Notes: generated by a model from the sequence alone, not told the origin. A stretch of 64,000 nt of DNA from an uncultured Oscillospiraceae bacterium (GCA_902497145.1 CABVDR010000006.1:22013-86012); one strand, 5' to 3'. Counted from the stretch's first letter, positions 49,213 through 58,118 are shown. A program made the numbers and translations.

Positions 49213-49965
49213 ATGTATGAACTTTGGGAGGGCCTGAAGAAGGCCAAGGAGTACAAATGGGTGGAGCTGTCCCACCCCCTGGACAACAACAGCCCCTTCT
49301 GGGCCGGGATCCCCGAAGGCTCGGTGGAGCTGTGCAAGACGGTGTACGACTGGGGCAACCCCATGCTGGACTGCCTGATCCAGACCTTCCGCTTCCCCGG
49401 CCAGTTCGGTACCCATATCGATTTCCCCAGCCACTTTGCAAAGGACGGTGTCTCCTCCGAGGCCTACGGTGTGGAGCAGCTGGTCTTCCCCCTGTGTGTC
49501 ATCGACATGACTCAGCAGGTGGCCAACGATGTACACTATGCAGTAACGGTGGACGACATCAAAGCCTATGAGGAACAATACGGTCCCATCCCCGACGGCG
49601 CCTTTGTGGCTCTGCGCTCCGACTGGTCCAAGCGCTGGCCCAGCATGGACGCCCTGTCCAACTTTGATGCCGAGGGCGGCGAACACACCCCCGGCTGGTC
49701 CATGGAGGCCCTGAAATATATCTACGAGACCCGCTCCGCTGCCGCCAATGGCCACGAGACCATTGACACCGACGCCTCCTCCCTGGCTGCGCAGGCCGGG
49801 GATCTGGCCTGTGAGCGGTATGTGCTCAGCCATGGCAAGATTCAGGTGGAGCTGCTGTGCAACCTGGATCAGGTGGCCCCTGCCGGGGCTGTGGTCACGG
49901 TTTCTTTCCCCCGAATTACCGGCGCCACCGGTCTGCCTGCCCGGGTTTGGGCCATCACCCCCTGA
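49213..49965 (+). CDS. Cyclase family protein (kynurenine formamidase-like)
   Basis: The 250-residue protein opens 'WVELSHPLDNNSPFW' and carries the metal motif in 'FPGQFGTHIDFPSHF'. The family pattern is HxGTHxDxPxHF. Here the first His is replaced by Gln while the other ligands are kept. The C-terminal part has 'ETIDTDASSLAAQ' and 'LCNLDQVAPAGAVVTVSFPR', the usual family ending. Members hydrolyse N-formylkynurenine, cyclic amides or isatin, but no tryptophan-degradation gene is near. AAAAGGAG precedes the ATG. Confidence 0.85.
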   Translation: MYELWEGLKKAKEYKWVELSHPLDNNSPFWAGIPEGSVELCKTVYDWGNPMLDCLIQTFRFPGQFGTHIDFPSHFAKDGVSSEAYGVEQLVFPLCVIDMTQQVANDVHYAVTVDDIKAYEEQYGPIPDGAFVALRSDWSKRWPSMDALSNFDAEGGEHTPGWSMEALKYIYETRSAAANGHETIDTDASSLAAQAGDLACERYVLSHGKIQVELLCNLDQVAPAGAVVTVSFPRITGATGLPARVWAITP

Positions 49966-49982
49966 CCATTTTTATTTACCAT

Positions 49983-50020
49983 CCGATAAAGAGGGACGCG
50001 ATGCGTCCCTCTTTATGTTT
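49983..50020 (+). terminator. Terminator after the cyclase-family gene
   Basis: The hairpin AAAGAGGGACGC/GCGTCCCTCTTT is followed by ATGTTTTC. Confidence 0.82.
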
Positions 50021-50111
50021 TCTTAACGGTACGGAGCATCATCTTATCTGGGTTCACTTTTTAACTTATGTTAAAATGGAATTGAATTTCTGAGTTTTTA
50101 GGAGGTTGATC

Positions 50112-51722
50112 ATGGATCATGTTCTCTTGCTGGTAGGCGCTGTCATCTTCATCTGCATTCTGATGAACCGCTGGGTGGAAAAGCTGCCCATCCCCTCACT
50201 GCTGGTGTTTATCGCCCTGGGTATGTGCTTTGGGGAAAACGGCCTGCTCCACATCCAGTTTAACGACTACGCAGCGGTCAACACCATCTGTTCGGTCAGC
50301 CTCATCTTCATCATGTTTTACGGCGGCTTCGGCACCAATCTTTCGGCCGCCCGCCCGGTGGCAGCCCAGTCGGTGGTGCTGTCCACCCTGGGCGTGGCCT
50401 GCACCGCCGGAAGCGTGGCCGTCTTTGTCCACCTGGTATTCCAGCTCTCCTGGGCAGAGAGCCTGCTCATCGGCTCGGTGATCTCTTCTACCGACGCGGC
50501 CTCGGTGTTCAACATCCTACGCACCAAAAAGCTGGCACTGAAGGAACACACCGACTCCCTGCTGGAGGTGGAGTCCGGCTCCAACGACCCCATCTCCTAC
50601 ATGCTCACCTCGGTGGCCGTAGGGGTGCTGACGGGGCAAGAGATCCTTGTCCCCCTTCTGCTCCTTCAGCAGATCGCCCTAGGCGTGGCGGGCGGCCTGC
50701 TGCTGGGCTGGCTGTCGGCCTGGATTCTGGGCCGGGGCACCTTCCAGTCCGACCAGAACCAAACCATTTTTGTCTTCGCTATGGCCATCATCTCCTATGC
50801 CCTCCCCTCGGTCCTGGGGGGTAACGGCTATCTCAGCGTCTACCTGTGCGGCATCTGGCTGGGCCGGGGCAACCTGCCCCAGAAGCACGATCTGGTCCCC
50901 TTCTTTGATATCATCACCCACATCGCCCAGATGCTCATCTTCTTCCTGCTGGGCCTGCTGGTCACCCCGGTAGAGCTGCCCTCCGTGCTGCTGCCCGCCC
51001 TGGCCATCACCGTCTTTCTCACCTTCATCGCCCGGCCCGTGGTGGTGGGCGTGCTGCTGCTCCCCTTCCGTCCCTCCCTGGGACAAGTGGGGGTCGTCTC
51101 CTGGGCGGGTCTGCGCGGCGTGGCCTCCATCGTGTTTGCCATTATGGCGGTGCTGGAGGGGGCCTCCACCCACTACCACCTCTTTAACCTGGTGTTCTGT
51201 ATTGTCCTGCTGTCCATCTCTATCCAGGGCACCCTGCTGCCCTGGGTATCCGCCCGCCTGTCCATGATCGATCACGCCGGCGACGTGGGCAAGACTTTCA
51301 ATGATTACCAGGAGGAGAGCAGCATCGACTTCATCAAAATCCACCTGGACCCGTCCCACCCCTGGATCGGCCAGTCTCTGAAGGACCTTCTCCTTCCCAA
51401 CGATCTGCTGGTGGTGATGATCGCCCGGGATGGACAAAACATCGTTCCCCAGGGGGACACTCTGCTTCTGCCGGGGGACCTGCTGGTGGCAGCGGCCCGG
51501 GAATTTGAGGACCGGGAACAGCTCTCCTTGCAGGAGGTAGTCGTCAACCGAAACCACCGCTGGCGGGGTAAGCCGCTGCGGGATCTGAACCTGCCCAGCC
51601 ACACCCTGATCATTCTCATCAAGCGCAGCGGAGACACCATCATCCCCGGCGGCGATACCGTGATTCTGGGTGGAGACCTGCTGGTCATTGCCCAGTCCAA
51701 GACTGCCGTCCCAGAGCGTTGA
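50112..51722 (+). CDS. nhaP2: CPA1 family K+(Na+)/H+ antiporter with two RCK_C domains
   Basis: The 536-residue protein has an N-terminal 12-13 helix exchanger domain ('LVFIALGMCFGENGLLHIQF', 'SVISSTDAASVFNILRTKKL', 'LLEVESGSNDPISYMLTSVA' with the SND/GSNDP ion-binding block). The cytoplasmic tail (about 395-536) contains two TrkA-C/RCK_C modules, around 'LLPNDLLVVMIARDGQNIVP' and 'NLPSHTLIILIKRSGDTIIP'. The architecture is that of NhaP2/CvrA K+/H+ antiporters. The duplicated RCK_C could bind c-di-AMP or nucleotide, an inference from family knowledge. AGGAGG precedes the ATG by 6 bases. Confidence 0.9.
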   Translation: MDHVLLLVGAVIFICILMNRWVEKLPIPSLLVFIALGMCFGENGLLHIQFNDYAAVNTICSVSLIFIMFYGGFGTNLSAARPVAAQSVVLSTLGVACTAGSVAVFVHLVFQLSWAESLLIGSVISSTDAASVFNILRTKKLALKEHTDSLLEVESGSNDPISYMLTSVAVGVLTGQEILVPLLLLQQIALGVAGGLLLGWLSAWILGRGTFQSDQNQTIFVFAMAIISYALPSVLGGNGYLSVYLCGIWLGRGNLPQKHDLVPFFDIITHIAQMLIFFLLGLLVTPVELPSVLLPALAITVFLTFIARPVVVGVLLLPFRPSLGQVGVVSWAGLRGVASIVFAIMAVLEGASTHYHLFNLVFCIVLLSISIQGTLLPWVSARLSMIDHAGDVGKTFNDYQEESSIDFIKIHLDPSHPWIGQSLKDLLLPNDLLVVMIARDGQNIVPQGDTLLLPGDLLVAAAREFEDREQLSLQEVVVNRNHRWRGKPLRDLNLPSHTLIILIKRSGDTIIPGGDTVILGGDLLVIAQSKTAVPER

Positions 51723-51745
51723 GCTTTGGCATACATACACAAAAG

Positions 51746-51792
51746 GCAAGCGCGGAGAGGCCATGATTTCCTCTCCGCGCTGCTTCATTTTC
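51746..51792 (+). terminator. Terminator after the CPA1 antiporter
   Basis: The hairpin AGCGCGGAGAGG/CCTCTCCGCGCT is followed by GCTTCATTTTCC. The T run is imperfect. Confidence 0.7.
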
Positions 51793-51993
51793 CTATTGAA
51801 TACCCGTTCAGTTTGTTGTATCATAATCCTTTGCCCGGTCGGAAAGAATCGCACCCTGCGCGGTCTCTTCTCCGACCTGCTATTTTTGTGAATTTTCCCT
51901 TCACAGTCCCAGGTTCAGCGTGCTATAATGTAGCCGAACCAACAAAAAGTGATTACTGGCAACGTGAGGGCAGGAAGAAAGGACGGGTACATC

Positions 51994-53406
51994 ATGTTAG
52001 GCAAGCCACGTCATCAGATGGACATGTGCCACGGCTCGTTGGCGGATAAAATCCTGAAATTTGCCATTCCTCTTATGGCATCCAGTATCCTTCAGCTGCT
52101 GTTCAACGCGGCGGACGTGATCGTGGTGGGCCGGTTCGCGGGCAAGCAATCTCTGGCCGCTGTGGGCTCCACCACCTCCCTTATCAACCTGCTCATCGCC
52201 CTGTTTGTGGGCCTGTCCGTAGGCTCCAACGTGGTGGTGGCCCGAAACCTAGGCGGCAAGCGCCACGACATGGTGAGCAAGGCGGTCCACACCTCCATTC
52301 TCATGGCCCTGGTCAGCGGTGCTATTTTGGCGGTGTTTGGCTTTATCATGTCCCACCAGCTGCTGGTTTGGATGTCCTCCCCAGAGGACGTGATCAACCT
52401 GTCCACCATCTACCTGCGCATCTACTTTTTGGGTATGCCCGCCACCATGGCCTATAACTTCGGCGCGGCCATTCTCCGGGCCCAGGGCGATACCAAGCGC
52501 CCCCTGTACTTCCTGATTGTAGCTGGTATCGTCAATGTGATTTTGAACTTGGTGTCGGTTATCATCTTCAAGATGGATGTGGCCGGCGTGGCCATGGCCA
52601 CCACCATCTCCCAGTATATCTCCGCCGGGCTGGTCATTTTGTCCCTGACTAAAGAAGAGGGTGCACTGCGGCTGAACTTGAAAGAGCTGCGCATTGATCG
52701 GCATATTCTGGGCCAGATTATGGAGATCGGCCTGCCGGCCGGTTTCCAGGGCATCGTGTTTTCCCTGTCCAACGTGCTCATCCAGTCCTCCATCAACTCC
52801 TTTGGCTCCACGGTGGTGGCCGGCTCCGCCGCCTCCTCCAACATCGAGAACTTTGTCTACCAGGCCATGAACGCCTTCTATCAGACCAACCTTACCTTCA
52901 CTGGTCAGAACTACGGCGCCGGCGAGTGCAAACGTGTGGATAAATCCCTCATCTACTGCCAGACCTTTGTCATCATCACTGGCGTGGTGCTGGGCAATTT
53001 GGCCTACCTGTTCGGACATCCCTTGGTGAGCATCTATGCCCCCGGTGAGGAGGACGTCATCCAGCAGGGCATCATCCGTCTGGGCTACATCGCCCGGACC
53101 TACGCCCTGTGCGGCATCATGGACACCATGGTGGGCAGTCTGCGCGGCCTTGGTTACTCGGTAGGTCCCATGATCGTCTCCCTGATCGGCGCCTGCGGCC
53201 TGCGGATCGTGTGGATCTTCACCATCTTCCAGGTAGACCGCACCCCGGAGAACCTGTACATCTCCTACCCCATCTCCTGGATCGTCACCGGAGCGGTGCA
53301 TATCATCGTCTTCCTCATCGTGCGGAAGAAAGCCTTTGCCCTGGTACAGGCTAACTCCCACCTTGCGGTGGAGGGGGCCCATCCAGAGGTCTCCCAAGCA
53401 AAATAA
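51994..53406 (+). CDS. MATE family efflux transporter
   Basis: The 470-residue protein has 12 transmembrane helices in two halves. 'FAIPLMASSILQLLFNAADV', 'VGRFAGKQSLAAVGSTTSLI' and 'GLSVGSNVVVARNLGGKRHD' are the MATE N-lobe motifs, and 'INSFGSTVVAGSAASSNIEN' is the C-lobe equivalent. It exports drugs or metabolites with Na+ or H+, and the substrate is unknown. The start at 51994 has GAAAGGA about 11 bases upstream, while the frame from 51949 lacks one. It is monocistronic, ending in a shared bidirectional terminator. Confidence 0.92.
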   Translation: MLGKPRHQMDMCHGSLADKILKFAIPLMASSILQLLFNAADVIVVGRFAGKQSLAAVGSTTSLINLLIALFVGLSVGSNVVVARNLGGKRHDMVSKAVHTSILMALVSGAILAVFGFIMSHQLLVWMSSPEDVINLSTIYLRIYFLGMPATMAYNFGAAILRAQGDTKRPLYFLIVAGIVNVILNLVSVIIFKMDVAGVAMATTISQYISAGLVILSLTKEEGALRLNLKELRIDRHILGQIMEIGLPAGFQGIVFSLSNVLIQSSINSFGSTVVAGSAASSNIENFVYQAMNAFYQTNLTFTGQNYGAGECKRVDKSLIYCQTFVIITGVVLGNLAYLFGHPLVSIYAPGEEDVIQQGIIRLGYIARTYALCGIMDTMVGSLRGLGYSVGPMIVSLIGACGLRIVWIFTIFQVDRTPENLYISYPISWIVTGAVHIIVFLIVRKKAFALVQANSHLAVEGAHPEVSQAK

Positions 53407-53410
53407 GCAT

Positions 53411-53455
53411 AAAAAACCCGTACTTCCTGGTCCATTGGAAGTACGGGTTTTTTTC
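53411..53455. terminator. Bidirectional terminator between the MATE gene and nrdG
   Basis: The hairpin AAAACCCGTACTTCC/GGAAGTACGGGTTTT has T runs on both strands and lies between convergent genes. Confidence 0.9.
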
Positions 53456-53980
53456 TTATTCCACGGTTGTCTCGTCCCACAGCACCGGCTCTCCCCGCTC
53501 CAGGGAAGAATGAACCTCCAGGATTCTCTGGTTGGAGGAGCCCCGGAAGCGCAGGCTGAGATTCTTCTGGGCAATCACAAAAGGCCCATCCACCAGCACG
53601 TCCAGCTGCTCCAGCAGGGCGCGGCCGTAATCCCCCACCTTCCCAGCCGCCAGGTCCTCAAAGAGGTAGCCGGTATAGCACCAGATATCCTTCTCCGGAT
53701 ACCGCGCCCGGACCTGTTTCACCAGCTCCAGAACTGTCTCCTGGTTTTTGGGGTGGAAGGGCTCACCCCCCAGCAAAGAGAGCCCCCGCACATAGGACTT
53801 GCCCAAAGCAGCAAGGATCTGCTCCACCTGCTCTGGTCCAAAGGGATTTCCGTACTGGAAATCCCAAGCCTCGGGATTAAAGCACTCCGGGCAGGCGTGG
53901 GTGCAGCCGGAGACAAACAGGGAGACCCGGATGCCCGGGCCGTTGGCCACGTCGATGGGCCGGATGTCAGCGTAGTTCAT
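53456..53980 (-). CDS. nrdG: Anaerobic ribonucleoside-triphosphate reductase activating protein
   Basis: The 174-residue radical SAM enzyme has the motif Cys26-Cys30-Cys33 in 'SGCTHACPECFNPEAWDF'. It begins 'NYADIRPIDVANGPGIRVSL' and has 'GLSLLGGEPFHPKNQETVLE', typical of NrdG. It installs the glycyl radical on NrdD, encoded upstream on the same strand. GGGAGG is 11 bases from the ATG at 53980, and an in-frame GTG three codons earlier is only 2 bases from it. A terminator-like hairpin lies between nrdD and nrdG, so readthrough or an extra promoter is required. Confidence 0.95.
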   Translation of the reverse strand: MNYADIRPIDVANGPGIRVSLFVSGCTHACPECFNPEAWDFQYGNPFGPEQVEQILAALGKSYVRGLSLLGGEPFHPKNQETVLELVKQVRARYPEKDIWCYTGYLFEDLAAGKVGDYGRALLEQLDVLVDGPFVIAQKNLSLRFRGSSNQRILEVHSSLERGEPVLWDETTVE

Positions 53981-54039
53981 ATGATTCACAGCCTCCCAGA
54001 GTTTCCGCCCAGGCGGAAACGTGTCTATGGTTTCTTTTC

Positions 54040-54087
54040 ATCAAAAACACCGTGCCCCCCAGCCGTGCAACGGCCGGAGGGCACGGA
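54040..54087 (-). terminator. Terminator-like hairpin between nrdD and nrdG
   Basis: On the minus strand CCGTGCCC/GGGCACGG encloses an inner GGCCGTTGCACGGC fold and is followed by TGTTTTTG. A separate hairpin, GTTTCCGCC/GGCGGAAAC, lies at 54001-54020, just ahead of nrdG. Confidence 0.65.
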
Positions 54088-54089
54088 GA

Positions 54090-54144
54090 GGCAAAGCGCA
54101 GCTTTGCAGAAAGTTCTTTGCCAAGCTTTCTTTCAAGAAAGCGG
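54090..54144 (-). repeat. Dispersed 55-bp repeat, copy 2 (after nrdD)
   Basis: This copy is the reverse complement of 22596-22650 with one mismatch. It begins one base after the nrdD TGA on the minus strand, exactly mirroring the placement behind the degV stop. Confidence 0.9.
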
Positions 54145-54145
54145 A

Positions 54146-56284
54146 TCACAGGTGCAGGACGCGGGACTTGATCTCCTTCGTCTTGCCCACATTCCAGTAG
54201 TTCTCCCCCAGATAACCGCAGGTGCGGCGGGTGACGTTCATCTTGCTCTGGTCGGTATTGTGACAGACAGGGCACTCCCACTGGAAATCATCGTTAATGG
54301 TGATCTCCCCGTCGTAGCCGCAGCACTGGCAGTAGTCGCTCTTGGTGTTGAACTCGGCGTACTGGATGTTGTCGTAGATGAACTTGACAACCTCCTTCAG
54401 AGCCTCCAGGTTGTGGCGCATGTTGGGAATCTCCACATAGGAGATACAGCCGCCGGTGGAGATCTTCTGGAACTGACTCTCAAAGGTAAACTTATCAAAG
54501 GCGTCGATGTGCTCCCGCACGTCCACGTGGTAGCTGTTGGTGTAGTAGCCCTTGTCGGTCACATCGGGAATGGAGCCAAAGCGCTCCTTGTCGATGCGGG
54601 CAAAGCGGTAGCACAGGCTCTCGGCGGGGGTACCGTAGAGGGCGAAGCCGATGTTGGTCTCCTTCTTCCAGTCGTCGCAGGCCTTGCGCAGCCGGGCCAT
54701 TACCTTCTGAGCAAACTCCTGGCCGCCGGGCTGGGTGTGGCTGACCCCCTTCATGAGTTTGGTCACCTCATAGAGGCCAATGTAGCCCAGAGAGATGGAG
54801 GAGTAGCCGCCGTAGAGCAGGGGCTCGATGGGCGCGCCCTTGGGCAGGCGGGCAATGGCGCCATACTGCCAGTGGATGGGGCTGGAGTCGGAATGGACGT
54901 TCTTCAGGGCGTTGTGGCGGCACATGAGCGCCTCAAAGCACAGCTGCAAACGCTCCTCCAAGAGAGCCCAGAACTTCTCCTCGTCCCCGTGGGCCAGAAT
55001 GCCGATCTGGGGCAGGTTCAGGGAGACCACGCCCTGGTTGAAGCGGCCCTCAAACTTATAGTTGCCATTCTCGTCCTTCCAGGGAGACAGGAAGGAGCGG
55101 CAGCCCATGGGAGAGAACACGTTGCCCTCGTAGTTTTCCCGCATCTTCTTGGCGGAGATGTAGTCGGGGTACATCCGTTTGGCGGAGCACTTGACGGCAA
55201 GCTCGGTGATGTAGTCGTACTTGCCGCCCTTGAGGCAGTTGTGCTCGTCCAGGACATAGACCAGCTTGGGGAAGGCGGGGGTGATGTACACGCCCTTCTC
55301 ATTCTTAATGCCCTCCAGACGCTGGCGGAGCACCTCCTCCACGATCAGAGCGTTCTCCTCCAGATAGGGGTCATCCTCCCGCAGGTTGAGGAAGAGGGTG
55401 ACAAAGGGGGACTGGCCGTTGGTGGTCATGAGGGTGTTGATCTGGTACTGGATGGTCTGCACACCGCTCTTCAGTTCGTCCCGCACCCGGTCATCCACCA
55501 GGCGCTCCACAGTGGCATCGTCCACCAAGCCGGCACACTCGTAGGCAATGTGTTTGCGGAATTTCTCCCGGCTGCGGCGCAGATACTTGCCCAGGTGGCT
55601 CATGTCCACGCTCTGGCCGCCGTACTGGTTGGAGGCCACGCAGGCGATGATCTGGGTGGTAACGGTGCAGGCCACCTGGAAGCTCTTGGGAGACTCAATG
55701 AGCTTGCCGTTCATGACGGTGCCGTTGTCCAGCATATCCCCGATGTTGATGAGGCAGCAGTTGAAGATGGGCTGGATGAAATAGTCGGCGTCGTGGAAGT
55801 GGATGGCACCCTCATCGTGGGCCTTGGAGATGTACTCGGGCAGCAGGATGCGGCGGGTCAGGTCCCGGCTCACCTCGCCGGCGATGTAGTCCCGCTGGGT
55901 GGCCGCGATCATGGTGTTCTTGTTGGAGTTCTCCTCGGCCAGCTCCTTATTCTCGTTGCGCAGCAGGGAGAGGATGGACTCGTCGGTGGTATTCTGCTTG
56001 CGCACCAGCGCCCGGGTGTAGCGATAGATAATATAAGTCTTGGCCAGATAGAACTTGTTCTCATTCACCAGGCCCTGCTCCACCAGATCCTGGATCTCCT
56101 CCACAGGCAGCTTGTCCCGGCCCAGGTCCTCGATGCGCTGGACAATGGCCTCAATGCGGTCCTGGCCCAGTCGCTCCTCCTCGGAGACCTCGGCGTTGGC
56201 CTTCTGGATGGCGGTCATGATCTTGCTGCGGTCATACCCTACAACGGAGCCGTCCCGCTTGACGACTTTCATATTGGCACTCAT
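54146..56284 (-). CDS. nrdD: Anaerobic (class III) ribonucleoside-triphosphate reductase
   Basis: The 712-residue enzyme reduces NTPs to dNTPs using a glycyl radical. An N-terminal ATP-cone ('KVVKRDGSVVGYDRSKIMTA') mediates allosteric control. The C-terminal zinc site is formed by Cys pairs in 'CQCCGYDGEI' and 'WECPVCHNTD'. The radical Gly is at about 690 in 'NVTRRTCGYLGENYWNVGKT'. The ATG at 56284 has GAAGGAGAG upstream, and the longer frame to 56395 crosses the promoter. NrdR-box-like sequence overlaps the promoter, and nrdG lies downstream. Confidence 0.97.
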   Translation of the reverse strand: MSANMKVVKRDGSVVGYDRSKIMTAIQKANAEVSEEERLGQDRIEAIVQRIEDLGRDKLPVEEIQDLVEQGLVNENKFYLAKTYIIYRYTRALVRKQNTTDESILSLLRNENKELAEENSNKNTMIAATQRDYIAGEVSRDLTRRILLPEYISKAHDEGAIHFHDADYFIQPIFNCCLINIGDMLDNGTVMNGKLIESPKSFQVACTVTTQIIACVASNQYGGQSVDMSHLGKYLRRSREKFRKHIAYECAGLVDDATVERLVDDRVRDELKSGVQTIQYQINTLMTTNGQSPFVTLFLNLREDDPYLEENALIVEEVLRQRLEGIKNEKGVYITPAFPKLVYVLDEHNCLKGGKYDYITELAVKCSAKRMYPDYISAKKMRENYEGNVFSPMGCRSFLSPWKDENGNYKFEGRFNQGVVSLNLPQIGILAHGDEEKFWALLEERLQLCFEALMCRHNALKNVHSDSSPIHWQYGAIARLPKGAPIEPLLYGGYSSISLGYIGLYEVTKLMKGVSHTQPGGQEFAQKVMARLRKACDDWKKETNIGFALYGTPAESLCYRFARIDKERFGSIPDVTDKGYYTNSYHVDVREHIDAFDKFTFESQFQKISTGGCISYVEIPNMRHNLEALKEVVKFIYDNIQYAEFNTKSDYCQCCGYDGEITINDDFQWECPVCHNTDQSKMNVTRRTCGYLGENYWNVGKTKEIKSRVLHL

Positions 56285-56365
56285 AGGCGCTCTCCTTCTC
56301 TTGTCATTGAATCTATCAAAATAAAACGGTCTAAGATCGTGGTCAAAATGTGACACCGGGTGTTG

Positions 56366-56394
56366 ATTATAGCATAGCCCTCCAGGGCTGTCCA
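56366..56394 (-). promoter_or_regulatory. Promoter of nrdD
   Basis: On the minus strand TGGACA (56394-56389) and TATAAT (56371-56366) are 17 bases apart. The -10 is preceded by TATGC, close to an extended -10. Confidence 0.75.
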
Positions 56395-56407
56395 CTAGAT
56401 ATAGTGG
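56392..56407. promoter_or_regulatory. NrdR box
   Basis: CCACTAGATATAGTGG is a perfect 16-bp palindrome fitting the NrdR consensus (ACACwATATATwGTGT type). It overlaps the -35 of the nrdD promoter, so NrdR with bound ATP/dATP would repress nrdD. A convincing second box was not found at the usual 31-32 or 41-42 base spacing. Confidence 0.75.
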
Positions 56408-56624
56408 TTTTCGTCAGTTTTTTATTGAAGATATACCAGATGTATTTTTTCTGGAAATTATCCGTATACGACTCCCCCATCCGGGCAGCTTTAGGCCGAA
56501 TTTGTCGATTTTGGGCCGCTGTTTCTCCGTTTTTCCCCGGTTTCCGCCCCTTTGTGCAGTTTGTCCCACTGACACATTTTATACATCTTTTCCTCCAGGT
56601 TTTTCCGCTGGAAGGGGTTTTCCG

Positions 56625-56653
56625 TTGCGTCTTGGGACAAATTATGGTATACT
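56625..56653 (+). promoter_or_regulatory. Candidate promoter of mnmA
   Basis: TTGCGT (56625-56630) and TATACT (56648-56653) are 17 bases apart, about 45 bases ahead of mnmA. The 56410-56620 stretch between this and the nrdD control region shows nothing recognisable. Confidence 0.55.
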
Positions 56654-56702
56654 TCCCCTTGATTTTACGATCTGTATTCCGACTTTTTAAGGAGGGAACC
56701 CC

Positions 56703-57788
56703 TTGAACCCCATTGCGGTCGCCATGAGCGGCGGTGTGGATAGTTCCACCGCCGTATGGCTCTTACAGCAGGCCGGCTATGATCCGGTCGGCTTTACCAT
56801 GTCTCTATTCGCCCCCGACGCCCTGCCCCCCGCCCAGCGGGAACAGTGCCACACCGCTCAGGATGTGGCCGACGCCCAGGCAGTGGCCCGGCGGCTGTCC
56901 ATCCCCCACCACGTTTTAGACCTGTCCGATCCCTTCCGGCGGGAGGTCATGGACGCCTTTGTCCAGGCCTATGAACAGGGGCAGACCCCCAATCCCTGTG
57001 TGCTGTGCAACCGGGCCATTAAATTTGGCGCTCTGCTCCAGGCTGCTCAGGAGACCGGCTGTCCCCTGCTGGCCACCGGCCACTACGCCCAGGTGGAACA
57101 GGATCGCGGTTCTGGCCGCTATCTGTTAAAAAAGGCCCTCCACCCGGACAAAGACCAGAGCTATGTGCTGTGGACCCTCACCCAGGAGCAGCTTTCCGCC
57201 GTCCGCTTTCCCCTCGGAAAGCTGTCCAAGGAGGAGATTCGGGCCATTGCACTGGAGCAGGGGCTGGTCAGCGCCCACAAGAGCGACAGCCAGGATATCT
57301 GCTTTGTGCCCGATGGGGACTATGCCTCCTTTATCTGCCACCACACTGGGAAAGACTATCCTCAGGGGGACTTCCTGGATCCCCAGGGCAAGGTCCTCGG
57401 CCGTCATCAAGGCATCATCCACTACACCCTGGGACAGCGGCGGGGACTGGGAGTGTCCTCCAACCAGGGCCGCCTGTATGTGACCGGGCTCAGCCCGGAG
57501 CACAACACCGTCACCCTGGGCGCCAACCAGGATTTGTTTCACCGTTCGCTGACCGCCGGGCAGCTCAATCTCATCGCTGTAGACCGGCTGGACCAGCCCA
57601 TCCAGGTCATGGCCAAGGTGCGCTACCGCATGGCGGAGCAGCCAGCCACGCTAGAGCAGACCGGGCCGGACACCGCCCGCCTCACCTTTCAACAACCCCA
57701 GCGCGCCATCACCCCAGGCCAGTCGGTGGTCTTCTACCAGGACGACGTGGTACTGGGCGGCGGCGTGATTTTATCAGGAGAAGATTGA
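56703..57788 (+). CDS. mnmA: tRNA 2-thiouridylase MnmA
   Basis: The 361-residue enzyme thiolates U34 of Lys, Glu and Gln tRNAs. The PP-loop 'AMSGGVDSSTAVWLL' is at 7-21. The catalytic Cys pair is in 'TPNPCVLCNRAIKFGALL' near 97-101 and 'SHKSDSQDICFVPDGDYASF'-type context near 200. The C-terminal beta-barrel binds tRNA. The start is a TTG at 56703 with AAGGAGG 8 bases upstream, and the first in-frame ATG would remove the PP-loop lead strand. It depends on a cysteine desulfurase such as NifS in this window. Confidence 0.95.
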   Translation: MNPIAVAMSGGVDSSTAVWLLQQAGYDPVGFTMSLFAPDALPPAQREQCHTAQDVADAQAVARRLSIPHHVLDLSDPFRREVMDAFVQAYEQGQTPNPCVLCNRAIKFGALLQAAQETGCPLLATGHYAQVEQDRGSGRYLLKKALHPDKDQSYVLWTLTQEQLSAVRFPLGKLSKEEIRAIALEQGLVSAHKSDSQDICFVPDGDYASFICHHTGKDYPQGDFLDPQGKVLGRHQGIIHYTLGQRRGLGVSSNQGRLYVTGLSPEHNTVTLGANQDLFHRSLTAGQLNLIAVDRLDQPIQVMAKVRYRMAEQPATLEQTGPDTARLTFQQPQRAITPGQSVVFYQDDVVLGGGVILSGED

Positions 57789-57790
57789 TT

Positions 57791-58093
57791 ATGAGTAAAA
57801 CAAAGCACAAAAAGCGCCATCCTCAGGGAAAGCACAGCTACACTCCCACCTCTGTACCGGAGTCGGAATTTGCCAGCGACGGCGCCCGCAAGCGGATGAA
57901 TCCCACGGCCCGCAACTTGATGCTGGTGGCTCTGGTCTGCCTTGCCATCTCGGAGATTCTGGTGCGGATGCAGCTTGTGCCGGAGGTGGTCTCTCTGGTC
58001 ATCAGCATTGTGGCTCTGGCCGCGCTGGTGGTGGCTGTGTATCTCCAGTTTCACAATCCGGACGGCGGCTCCCAGGGACGGCCCCGGCTGTGA
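57791..58093 (+). CDS. Small basic membrane protein of unknown function
   Basis: The 100-residue protein has a Lys/His-rich N-terminus ('MSKTKHKKRHPQGKHSYTP') and two hydrophobic helices at about 43-60 and 66-86 ('LMLVALVCLAISEILV' and 'VVSLVISIVALAALVVAVYL'). The ATG is 2 bases after the mnmA stop, with AGGAG inside the end of mnmA, so it is probably translated with mnmA. It is contained in a longer open frame overlapping mnmA that is not itself real. I do not recognise a family. Confidence 0.7.
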   Translation: MSKTKHKKRHPQGKHSYTPTSVPESEFASDGARKRMNPTARNLMLVALVCLAISEILVRMQLVPEVVSLVISIVALAALVVAVYLQFHNPDGGSQGRPRL

Positions 58094-58118
58094 TTTCCCC
58101 ATTTGTGTTCTCAACGCC

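Noticed and set aside
53336..56353. 1005-codon plus-strand open frame across nrdG and nrdD
   Set aside because: It spans two opposite-strand genes, their spacer and a terminator, which no real gene would do. It is a codon-bias shadow.
57170..57790. First two-thirds of a 307-codon frame overlapping mnmA
   Set aside because: Only the last 100 codons (from the ATG at 57791) look like a real protein. The upstream part is mnmA read in another frame.
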